This document shows positions 40,949 to 50,380 of a stretch of 53,913 nt of DNA, one piece after another. The stretch is from positions 1 to 53,913 of the forward strand of contig DAITPJ010000005.1 of NCBI GenBank assembly GCA_036833635.1, read 5' to 3'. The translations under genes and the position numbers were made by a program. The notes under the pieces are model-generated. The model saw only the letters and a list, made by a program, of their open reading frames with translations. It was not told where the DNA came from and did no database searches. This DNA comes from Terrimesophilobacter sp036833635 (lineage in GTDB: Bacteria > Actinomycetota > Actinomycetes > Actinomycetales > Microbacteriaceae). How positions within the stretch are numbered: position 1 is the first letter of the stretch; every line of letters starts with the position of its first letter.

Positions 40949-42283
40949 ATGACGGAACACTCGGGGAGCACGTTCGAGGTGCCTCACGCCCGCCACCTGG
41001 CGCCCAAGCAGACGGGACGTGTCGCGAAGGGCGTGTTCCATACCCTTCCCATCCTTCTCGCCGGATCGATGGCCATGAGCCTCAACCTGGCCGCGAACGT
41101 CGAGCCGGCCGCCGCAAAGCGGGCGGACAAGCCCAAGGACTCGACCGCACAGCTGCGCAAGGCCGTCCAGGACGCCATGGCTGCCCAGGCCGCCACCCGG
41201 CTCTCCGCGGAGTCGACGGCGACGGCCGTGGCGGCCGCCCCGACGACCTACCGCGTCGCCGCCGGGGACACCGTGAGCGGCATCGCCGCCCGATTCGGAC
41301 TCGCCACGGCATCCGTGCTCGCCCTCAACGGTCTCGGCTGGAAGTCGCTCATCTACCCTGGCCAGGTCCTGCGTCTCACCAACGGATCGACAGCCACGCC
41401 TCCCCCGGCACAGGCGGCGCCCCCTGTCGGGACCCAGGTCGCCCGCTACACGATCGTGCGCGGCGACACCATGAGCGCGATCGCCGCGCGCTTCGGGGTC
41501 TCGACCCAGACCCTCCTCAGCGCGAACGGCCTCGGCTGGTCGAGCATCATCTACCCTGGACAGTCCATCGTCATCCCCGGTCGCGTCGCCGCTCCTCCAG
41601 CCCCGGATGACGGCGCGATCGACATCACCCCCGTCGTGGATGTGACGCCGATAACACCGCCGCCTGCTCCTGCTCCCCCGGCCGCGCCGGCCGGCACGAG
41701 CTATGTCATCAGGGGCGGGGACACGATCACGGGCATCGCAGCGAAGTTCGGCGTGAGCATCCAGTCCGTTCTCGACGCGAACGGGCTCACGCGCTCGAGC
41801 ATCATCTACACCGGGCGCACGCTCCTGATCCCCGGCGTCTCGTCCGCGCCAGCCGGTGTCGGCGGGGTCGTGACCCGGCTCACCGCCGAAATGGAGCAGA
41901 ACGCCAGGATCATCCTCGGTGTTGGCCGCTCGCTCGGCGTGAGCGACTATGCCCTCGTCATCGCCCTCGCCGCTGCGGCGCAGGAGTCGACCCTGCGGAA
42001 CCTCAACTACGGCGATCGCGACTCCCTCGGGCTCTTCCAGCAGCGCCCGAGCACCGGATGGGGAACACCGGCCCAGGTCACCGACCCCGTGTACGCGAGC
42101 AGGCTCTTCTTCGGCGGGCCGACCAACCCCAACAGGGGCGTCACGCGCGGGCTCCTCGACATCCCAGGATGGCAGTCGATGACCGTGACCCAGGCCGCCC
42201 AGGCCGTCCAGCGCTCCGCATACCCCGATGCCTACGCGAAGTGGGAGACCTCTGCTCGCGCCTGGCTCGCACAGCTGTCCTGA
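40949..42283 (+). CDS. secreted protein with three LysM repeats and a lysozyme-like domain
   Basis: The 444-residue product has a long n-region and a signal-like hydrophobic segment (about 31-50), then three LysM domains that bind glycan strands (100-143, 167-210, 251-295) joined by Ala/Pro linkers, and a C-terminal domain (about 308-444). That domain has AAAAQESTLRNLNYGDRDS and SLGLFQQRP, resembling lysozyme-like transglycosylase folds; Glu346 is the candidate catalytic acid. I infer peptidoglycan cleavage or remodelling at the cell surface. It lies between the Rv2175c-like and PASTA kinase genes. The ATG at 40949 follows GGGGA. Confidence 0.85.
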   Translation: MTEHSGSTFEVPHARHLAPKQTGRVAKGVFHTLPILLAGSMAMSLNLAANVEPAAAKRADKPKDSTAQLRKAVQDAMAAQAATRLSAESTATAVAAAPTTYRVAAGDTVSGIAARFGLATASVLALNGLGWKSLIYPGQVLRLTNGSTATPPPAQAAPPVGTQVARYTIVRGDTMSAIAARFGVSTQTLLSANGLGWSSIIYPGQSIVIPGRVAAPPAPDDGAIDITPVVDVTPITPPPAPAPPAAPAGTSYVIRGGDTITGIAAKFGVSIQSVLDANGLTRSSIIYTGRTLLIPGVSSAPAGVGGVVTRLTAEMEQNARIILGVGRSLGVSDYALVIALAAAAQESTLRNLNYGDRDSLGLFQQRPSTGWGTPAQVTDPVYASRLFFGGPTNPNRGVTRGLLDIPGWQSMTVTQAAQAVQRSAYPDAYAKWETSARAWLAQLS

Positions 42284-42298
42284 TCTCCACGACCGAGG

Positions 42299-42330
42299 GC
42301 ACCGGCCAAAGCCGGGGTTCACGGTGTTTT
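42299..42330 (+). terminator. possible terminator after the LysM gene
   Basis: A CCGGC-CAAA-GCCGG hairpin (42302-42315) is nested near a second pairing CACCG (42300-42304) / CGGTG (42322-42326) that is followed by TTTT. The stems are short and compete, so termination is only a possibility. Confidence 0.35.
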
Positions 42331-42356
42331 GACGGGCGACCACGGGGACCCCTCCT

Positions 42357-42362
42357 TAGACT
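42357..42362 (+). promoter_or_regulatory. putative -10 box (TAGACT) of the PASTA kinase gene
   Basis: TAGACT ends 6 nt before the GTG at 42369 and no ribosome binding site is present, suggesting a leaderless transcript. A TTGACG upstream (42329-42334) is too distant (22 bp) for a standard -35. Confidence 0.45.
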
Positions 42363-42368
42363 TCTGCA

Positions 42369-44351
<1,983 letters not shown>

Positions 44352-45722
44352 TCAACGCGCGCCGAGCTCCTCCGCGACGAGGAACGCGAGCTCGAGCGAC
44401 TGCATGTGGTTGAGGCGAGGATCGCACAGCGACTCGTAGCGGGTCGCCAGCGTCGCCTCGTCGATCTGCTCCGATCCCCCGAGGCACTCTGTGACATCGT
44501 CGCCCGTGAGTTCGATGTGGATGCCACCTGGATGAGTCCCTGCCGAACGATGCGCCTCGAAGAAGCCCTTGACCTCGTCGACGACATCGTCGAAGCGCCG
44601 CGTCTTGTAACCGTTGGGAGTCGTGAGGCCGTTGCCGTGCATCGGGTCGCTCACCCACAGCGGCTCAGCATCGCTCGCCTTGACGGTCTCGAGGAGCTCG
44701 GGAAGCACGTCCCGGACGCGCCCGGCACCCATCCTCGTGATGAAGGTCAGGCGGCCCGGCTCCCGCTGCGGGTCGAGCTTGTCGATGAGGTCGAGCACCT
44801 GCTGCGGGGTCGTCGAAGGGCCGAGCTTGACGCCGAGCGGGTTGCGCACGCGCGAGAGGAAGTCGATGTGCGCGCCGTCGAGCTGGCGGGTGCGCTCCCC
44901 CACCCACACGAAGTGTGCAGACGTGTCGTATGGCGTTCCCGTGCGCGAGTCGATGCGCGTGAGCGGCCGCTCGTAATCCATGAGGAGCGCCTCATGCGAG
45001 ATATAGAACTCCGTGCGTTTGAGTGCTTCGAAGTCAGCGCCGCAGGCCATCATGAACTTGATGGCGCGGTCGATCTCCTGTGCGAGGTGCTCGTAGCGAA
45101 CATTGGCGGGATTGCGTGCGAAGCCCTGGTTCCAGCTGTGCACCTGGCGCAGGTCGGCGAAACCGCCCTGGGTGAACGCGCGAATGAGATTGAGGGTGCT
45201 CGCCGCGGTGTGGTACCCACGCACGAGCCGCGAGGGGTCTGCCGCTCGTGACTCTGGGGTGAAGTCGTACCCGTTGACGACGTCGCCCCGGTAGGCGGGA
45301 AGCGTCACGTCGCCACGCGTCTCGGTGTCACTCGATCGAGGCTTGGCGAACTGGCCGGCCATCCTGCCCATCTTGATGACCGGCATCGAGGCGCCATAGG
45401 TCAGCACGACGGCCATCTGCAGGATTGTCTTGACCCTGTCACGGATCTGGTTCGCCGTGGCCGCCACGAAGGTCTCCGCGCAGTCGCCGCCCTGGAGCAG
45501 GAATGCCTCGCCCCGCGCCGCGCTCGCGAGCCGGGAGCGCAGGATGTCGACCTCACCGGCGAAGACGAGCGGTGGAAGAGTCGAGAGCTCCGCGGAGGCG
45601 CCGGCAAGAGCATCCGGGGACGGCCATGCCGGCTGTTGCGCGATCGGCAGCGAGCGCCAGTGGTCGAGCCCTTCGACGACCGAGGGGTCGGCAAGCACGA
45701 CGGGCTCGGATGGATCGACCAC
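44352..45722 (-). CDS. aroG: class II 3-deoxy-7-phosphoheptulonate synthase
   Basis: This enzyme joins phosphoenolpyruvate and erythrose 4-phosphate, the first step of the shikimate pathway. The 456-residue protein is the class II (plant/mycobacterial AroG) type, with FLLQGGDCAETF, PVIKMGRMAGQFAKPRS, LDYERPL-type region MDYERPLTRID and VSDPMHGN. GTG at 45722 was chosen for its AAGGAG at good spacing; the open frame upstream is the leader. The 180-nt gap to plsC contains a TAAGCT -10-like box and a stem-loop, so a leader of about 110 nt is likely. Confidence 0.95.
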   Translation of the reverse strand: MVDPSEPVVLADPSVVEGLDHWRSLPIAQQPAWPSPDALAGASAELSTLPPLVFAGEVDILRSRLASAARGEAFLLQGGDCAETFVAATANQIRDRVKTILQMAVVLTYGASMPVIKMGRMAGQFAKPRSSDTETRGDVTLPAYRGDVVNGYDFTPESRAADPSRLVRGYHTAASTLNLIRAFTQGGFADLRQVHSWNQGFARNPANVRYEHLAQEIDRAIKFMMACGADFEALKRTEFYISHEALLMDYERPLTRIDSRTGTPYDTSAHFVWVGERTRQLDGAHIDFLSRVRNPLGVKLGPSTTPQQVLDLIDKLDPQREPGRLTFITRMGAGRVRDVLPELLETVKASDAEPLWVSDPMHGNGLTTPNGYKTRRFDDVVDEVKGFFEAHRSAGTHPGGIHIELTGDDVTECLGGSEQIDEATLATRYESLCDPRLNHMQSLELAFLVAEELGAR

Positions 45723-45754
45723 GGTGCACTCCTTCTGCGATTCAGGACAGCCTG

Positions 45755-45773
45755 GCTGGCGACGGCGGCCAGC
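45755..45773 (-). other. stem-loop in the aroG leader
   Basis: GCTGGC-N7-GCCAGC forms a perfect 6-bp stem about 30 nt upstream of the aroG start, in a GC-rich leader. It may be an attenuation or stability element; no leader peptide with aromatic codons is visible. Confidence 0.3.
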
Positions 45774-45841
45774 GGGTGGCGCCGGCGGGCGACGGGGAAG
45801 AGCTGCGACGATGCAGCGGAACGGGTTGTGACCCTCCTGCC

Positions 45842-45847
45842 AGCTTA
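45842..45847 (-). promoter_or_regulatory. putative -10 box (TAAGCT) of aroG
   Basis: TAAGCT on the minus strand, in GGATAAGCTGG, predicts transcription starting near 45835, giving aroG a leader of about 113 nt. The same hexamer precedes the EspI-like gene. Confidence 0.35.
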
Positions 45848-45902
45848 TCCGCAGCGAGCGGTCGTGTGACGGCCGGCGAAGTCGGGCACCGCGCACGCGG
45901 GC

Positions 45903-46592
45903 CTACCTGCTGAGGCTCCCCGTCTTCTCCTTGACCGTGCTCGCGTAGACGTCGACGTACTCCTGCCTGCCGAGGTGGCTGAGCTCGTACATGATCTCGT
46001 CGGTGATCGAGCGGAGGATGAAACGGTCGCTCTCCATCCCCTCGAACCGGCTGAAATCGAGCGGTTCGCCGATGATGATCCCCACGCGCTGGACCTTGGG
46101 GATGCGCCGGCCGATCGGCATGACCTTCTCGGTGTCGATCATGGCGACGGGGATGACAGGCACCCCGCCCTCGAGTACCATGCGGGCGACGCCCGTGCGG
46201 CCGCGGTAGAGCCTGCCGTCAGGGCTTCGGGTGCCCTCAGGATAGATTCCGAGAACCTCCCCGCGACCGAGTACGCCGAGCCCTGTGCGCAGGCTCGCCT
46301 CGGAGGCCTTCCCGCCCGACCTGTCGATGGGCAGCATCCCTGCCGCCTTGAGGAAGTTCTTGATGGCCCAGCCTTTGATACCTCGAGCGGTGTAGTAGTC
46401 GCTCTTGGCGAGGAAGGTGACCCGGCGCTCGATGACGAGCGGGAGGAACACCGAGTCGATGAACGAGAGGTGATTGCTCGCGAGAATGACGGCGCCTGAC
46501 CTCGGGATGTTCTCCTCGCCGGTGACCCAGGGGCGGAAGGCCGTGCGCAGGATCGGACCCGCGATGAGGTTCTTCATGAACCAGTAGAACAT
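45903..46592 (-). CDS. plsC: 1-acyl-sn-glycerol-3-phosphate acyltransferase family protein
   Basis: The 229-residue PlsC-like enzyme acylates lysophosphatidic acid in phospholipid synthesis. The catalytic HX4D motif is HLSFID at residues 41-46, the substrate motif EGTRS follows in the middle, and VIPVAMIDT is the fourth conserved block. ATG at 46592 is supported by AGAAGGA; a TTG two codons upstream is less likely. It is divergent from the acyl-CoA synthetase gene, a fitting lipid pair, and this pairing mirrors Rv2182c and fadD15 in M. tuberculosis. Acyl specificity unknown. Confidence 0.9.
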   Translation of the reverse strand: MFYWFMKNLIAGPILRTAFRPWVTGEENIPRSGAVILASNHLSFIDSVFLPLVIERRVTFLAKSDYYTARGIKGWAIKNFLKAAGMLPIDRSGGKASEASLRTGLGVLGRGEVLGIYPEGTRSPDGRLYRGRTGVARMVLEGGVPVIPVAMIDTEKVMPIGRRIPKVQRVGIIIGEPLDFSRFEGMESDRFILRSITDEIMYELSHLGRQEYVDVYASTVKEKTGSLSR

Positions 46593-46664
46593 CGCCAATC
46601 CTTCTCTCCGACCGCGGCGTCAGCGGCCGGGCCGACTCGACAAGCCTACTCGCGCGCGACCCGA

Positions 46665-46670
46665 TAGAGT
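46665..46670 (+). promoter_or_regulatory. putative -10 box (TAGAGT) of the acyl-CoA synthetase gene
   Basis: TAGAGT gives a leader of about 30 nt that contains the AAGGAG ribosome binding site before GTG 46707. No convincing -35 is seen. Confidence 0.3.
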
Positions 46671-46706
46671 GATGGGACTGACCTGACCGGTACCGAAGGA
46701 GTTGCC

Positions 46707-48533
46707 GTGGACCACTACGACATGCCCGCCATCGTTCCTGCAGACCCGGAGGCGAACGTCACCGATCTCCTCGTGGAGAGGGTGCGCGAGACTCCCAACC
46801 TCGCACTTTTCGCGATCCCGACCGCCGACGGCGGCTGGTCGGATGTCACGGCGAAGGAGTTCCTGGGCCAAGTCACTGCCCTCGCCAAGGGCTTCGCCGC
46901 CGCGGGCATCCAGCCAGGCGACAAGATCGGCCTCATGTGCAAGACGAGCTACGAATGGACGCTCATCGACTTCGCCATCTGGTTCGCCGGGGCCGTCATG
47001 GTACCGATCTACGAGACCTCCTCCCCCGCCCAGCTCCAGTGGAACCTCAACGACTCCGGCACCGTCGCCATGATCACCGAGACCCCTGACCACTTCGCAC
47101 GGTTCGATGAGGCGCACCCTGACCTTCCGCTCATCACCAACGTCTGGAAGCTCGACACCGGCGACCTCGACAAGCTCGCCGCGAGCGGCGTCGGGATCTC
47201 AGACGATGAGATCGAGCGGCGCAGGAATCTCGCCTCCGGCAAGGACCTCGCGACTCTCATCTACACGGCGGGCACGACGGGCAAGCCCAAGGGCTGCATG
47301 CTCACGCACTCGAACTTCGTCGAGCTGACCCGCAACGCGAGGGAGGCCATCCCCGAGGTGGTCAACACCGAGTCGAGCACCATCCTCTTCATCACCCTCG
47401 CCCACGTCTTCGCCCGGTTCATCTCGGTCCTGTCGATCGTCGGGGGCGTCAAGGTCGGCCACCAGCCGGACACCAAGCAGCTCCTCCCTGCGCTCGGTTC
47501 GTTCAAGCCGACCTTCCTCCTCGCGGTCCCGCGCGTCTTCGAGAAGGTCTACAACTCCTCGGAGCAGAAGGCGGAAGGCGGCGGCAAGGGCAAGATCTTC
47601 CGCAAGGCCGCGGCGGTCGCCGTCGCTCACTCCAAGGCGCTGGATGCCGGCAAGGTTCCGCTCGGCCTCGCCCTGCAGTTCGCGCTCTTCGACAAGCTCG
47701 TGCTGAGCAAGATCCGTGCCGCTCTCGGCGGGAGGGTCAAGTACGCGGTCTCGGGCTCCGCCCCGCTCGGCCTCTTCCTCGGGCACTTCTACCGCAGTCT
47801 CGGCCTCACGATCCTCGAAGGCTACGGCCTCACGGAGACGACCGCGCCGATCTCGGTCAATGTGCCGTCCAACTTCAAGATCGGCAAGGTCGGCCCGCCG
47901 CTTCCGGGTTGCTCCGTGCGGCTGGGCCCGGATGGCGAGATCGAGGCGAAGGGCATCAATATCTTCGCCGGCTACTGGAACAACGAACAGGCCACGAAGG
48001 ACACCTTCGACGGCGACTGGTTCAAGACCGGTGACATCGGCACGATCGACGACGAGGGCTACCTGGAGATCACCGGCCGCAAGAAGGAGATGATCGTCAC
48101 CGCGGGCGGCAAGAACGTCGCCCCCGCCGTGCTCGAGGACCCGATCCGCGCCAACCCGATCATCAGCCAGGTGCTCGTCGTGGGCGACAAGCGGCCGTTC
48201 ATCGGCGCACTCCTCACGCTCGACGAGGAGATGCTGCCGGTCTGGCTCAACAACAATGGCGAGGACGCCACGATGTCGATCGAGGAGGCGTCGAGCAACC
48301 CCAAGGTTCTCGCCGAGATCCAGAGAGCCATCGACCGCGCGAACTCGAACGTCTCGCGCGCGGAGTCCGTGCGCAAGTACGTCATCCTCCCCCACGACCT
48401 GACCGAGGGCAGCGGGCACCTCACGCCCAAGCTCAGCGTCAAGCGGAATGTCGTGCTCGCCGACTTCGCCGACACGATCGACGGGCTCTACGCGGATGCA
48501 CCGGCGACCCAGGGTCATTCGGTCGTCGGCTGA
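46707..48533 (+). CDS. long-chain fatty acid--CoA ligase (FadD15-like)
   Basis: The 608-residue AMP-forming synthetase activates fatty acids to acyl-CoA. The AMP-binding loop is YTAGTTGKPKG (usual YTSGTTG), followed by GYGLTETTAPISVN, the ATP motif TGDIGTIDDEGYLEITGR and the C-terminal lysine region of the hinge domain. The length and the LTPKLSVKR end place it with bacterial FadD15-type enzymes. The GTG start has a clear AAGGAG. It converges on def with 12 bp between stops. Confidence 0.93.
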   Translation: MDHYDMPAIVPADPEANVTDLLVERVRETPNLALFAIPTADGGWSDVTAKEFLGQVTALAKGFAAAGIQPGDKIGLMCKTSYEWTLIDFAIWFAGAVMVPIYETSSPAQLQWNLNDSGTVAMITETPDHFARFDEAHPDLPLITNVWKLDTGDLDKLAASGVGISDDEIERRRNLASGKDLATLIYTAGTTGKPKGCMLTHSNFVELTRNAREAIPEVVNTESSTILFITLAHVFARFISVLSIVGGVKVGHQPDTKQLLPALGSFKPTFLLAVPRVFEKVYNSSEQKAEGGGKGKIFRKAAAVAVAHSKALDAGKVPLGLALQFALFDKLVLSKIRAALGGRVKYAVSGSAPLGLFLGHFYRSLGLTILEGYGLTETTAPISVNVPSNFKIGKVGPPLPGCSVRLGPDGEIEAKGINIFAGYWNNEQATKDTFDGDWFKTGDIGTIDDEGYLEITGRKKEMIVTAGGKNVAPAVLEDPIRANPIISQVLVVGDKRPFIGALLTLDEEMLPVWLNNNGEDATMSIEEASSNPKVLAEIQRAIDRANSNVSRAESVRKYVILPHDLTEGSGHLTPKLSVKRNVVLADFADTIDGLYADAPATQGHSVVG

Positions 48534-48545
48534 ACCTTCCGAGAC

Positions 48546-49037
48546 TCAGAACCAGTCAGACTCGCGGATGAGGCGCATGGCCTCGCGCCTGCGCTCCTTG
48601 TCGAGCCCCTCGATGAAGAGCTTCCCCTCGAGGTGGTCGGTCTCGTGCTGCAGTGCCTGGGCGAGCAGCCCGTCGCCGGCGAGCTCGATGGGCTCGCCGG
48701 CGAGGTCGACTCCCGTCACGCGCGCCCAGGGGTACCGCAGCCGCTGGAAGTAGAAGCCAGGAACGGAGAGGCAGCCCTCGTCGATGAGGGTCGGTTCGCC
48801 TGATACCTCGACGAGCTCAGGGTTGAGGATGTAACCGATCTCGCCGTCGATGTTGTAGCTGAAGGCCCGCTGGCCGACACCGATCTGGGGCGCGGCGACC
48901 CCTGCCCTCCCTGGCAGGCGGACGGTGTCGAGAAGATCCTCGACGAGCGCCTCCGTCGCGGGGTCACCTGGCTGGAGCGGCTCGGACACGGTCCTGAGCA
49001 CCGGGTCGCCGAAGACCCGGATCTGGCGCGCCGTCAC
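48546..49037 (-). CDS. def: peptide deformylase
   Basis: Def removes the formyl group from nascent N-terminal methionine. The 163-residue metalloenzyme has all three motifs: GVAAPQIG (46-53, usual GLAAxQ), EGCLSVPG (87-94, metal ligand Cys89) and QHETDHLEG (130-138, metal ligands His131 and His135, catalytic Glu132). It starts with GTG at 49037, 24 nt downstream of the EspI-like gene, with which it is probably co-transcribed. Confidence 0.96.
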   Translation of the reverse strand: MTARQIRVFGDPVLRTVSEPLQPGDPATEALVEDLLDTVRLPGRAGVAAPQIGVGQRAFSYNIDGEIGYILNPELVEVSGEPTLIDEGCLSVPGFYFQRLRYPWARVTGVDLAGEPIELAGDGLLAQALQHETDHLEGKLFIEGLDKERRREAMRLIRESDWF

Positions 49038-49061
49038 CGCGGTCCGTCCTGTGCCGACACC

Positions 49062-50351
49062 TCAGGCGTCCCGGCGAACGGGCAGTCCGTCGATGACGAG
49101 GGCTGCGAGCTCGCGTGCGCTCGCCACGGTGAGCGGTCGCAGCTGCCGATAGTCGATGACGGATCCGGCCGCGAGCTGTGGGTCGTACGGAATGCGCACA
49201 ATGTCGCGCACACGGGACCGGAAGTGCGATTCGATCTCCTCGATCTTCACGAGGTTCGTCCCCTGCGTCGCGGTGTTGAGGGCGACAACCGCGTTGCGGA
49301 CGAGGTCGCCGTAGCCGTTCGCCTCGAGCCAGGTCAGGGTCTCCGAGGCGAGCCGCGCCTCGTCGACACTGCCACCCGAGACGATGACCACGGCATCCGC
49401 CCTCTGCAGCGTCGCGCGCATGACGGAGTGGACGATTCCCGTCCCGCAGTCGGTGAGCACGATGGAGTAGAACCGTGCGGCGAGGTCGGCGACCACGTTG
49501 TAGTCGTCCTCGTCGAACGCTTCGGCGAGGAGCGGGTCGGTGTCAGATGCAAGGATGTCGAGCCTGGTCTCGTCGCGCGAGGCGAGCTCGGCGAAGTCGC
49601 TGAAGGACGTGATGGATGCCGCGCGCGTCACGACGTCGCGCACGGTCGCCCTCGTCTGCTTGTTGACCCGCTCGGCAAGCGTGCCACGATCGGGATTCGC
49701 ATCGACGGCGATGACCCGATCCTCGCGAACATCCGCCATCGCCATCCCGAGGAGTGCTGTGATGGTGGTCTTGCCCACGCCGCCCTTGCGTGTGAGCACG
49801 GGGACGAAGCGCGTTCCGCCCTCGAAGTGCTTGTCGATCCTGGCCTCGAGCTCCTTGCGCGCACGCACGCGGGGCGAGTCGCCGAGATTCACGAGGTGGA
49901 GGGTGATCGCATAGACGAACGCCGGCCAGAGTCCTTCTGGGCGGACTCGCTTTCGCCCCCTGTCGTCAAGAAGCCGCTCGGAGGTGAGCATTGCGGCGGA
50001 CTCTGGCGTCGACGACACGTCGCCGCGCAGCCTGCTCCTCCTGCTCTGCAATACGTCGTCGGTCGCCTCGGCGTCGATGGGTTCCGGCTCCGGCATGACC
50101 GGGATGAGCGAGATCGATGTCGTGCCGTCCACCTGCTCGAGGATGCGTCCCGCCCGCACGGGGCTGTCCCCGATCGCGATGGCAAGTTCCTCCTCGGGTG
50201 CCGAGCGCACCTGCTCCGGCAGTGTGACGTCGATCGTGAGGCTCTCCGGCAACGCGCTCGTGAGGTCCTGCGCCGTCGGTTCGGCGAGGACGTCGCCGGG
50301 GGAATCGCCTGCGGAAGCAGGCTCACCGGTCTTCCTGGTCTTCGTGGCCAC
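49062..50351 (-). CDS. MinD/ParA-type ATPase resembling the EspI C-terminal domain
   Basis: The 429-residue product has a disordered acidic N-terminal half (1-135, rich in Glu, Pro, Ser) and a P-loop ATPase domain (about 180-425). The deviant Walker A is KGGVGKTT at residues 189-196, followed by VIAVDANPDRGTLAERV, a block that resembles EspI/Rv3876-type proteins of ESX loci more than chromosomal ParA. VLTDCGTGIVHS is the switch region. No ESX, parB or parS element is visible nearby; neighbours are pyc and def. I infer a membrane- or protein-positioning ATPase. GTG at 50351 is the likely start. Confidence 0.8.
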   Translation of the reverse strand: MATKTRKTGEPASAGDSPGDVLAEPTAQDLTSALPESLTIDVTLPEQVRSAPEEELAIAIGDSPVRAGRILEQVDGTTSISLIPVMPEPEPIDAEATDDVLQSRRSRLRGDVSSTPESAAMLTSERLLDDRGRKRVRPEGLWPAFVYAITLHLVNLGDSPRVRARKELEARIDKHFEGGTRFVPVLTRKGGVGKTTITALLGMAMADVREDRVIAVDANPDRGTLAERVNKQTRATVRDVVTRAASITSFSDFAELASRDETRLDILASDTDPLLAEAFDEDDYNVVADLAARFYSIVLTDCGTGIVHSVMRATLQRADAVVIVSGGSVDEARLASETLTWLEANGYGDLVRNAVVALNTATQGTNLVKIEEIESHFRSRVRDIVRIPYDPQLAAGSVIDYRQLRPLTVASARELAALVIDGLPVRRDA

Positions 50352-50380
50352 AGCGGGGGTGCCCTTCCTGATCGGACCCT

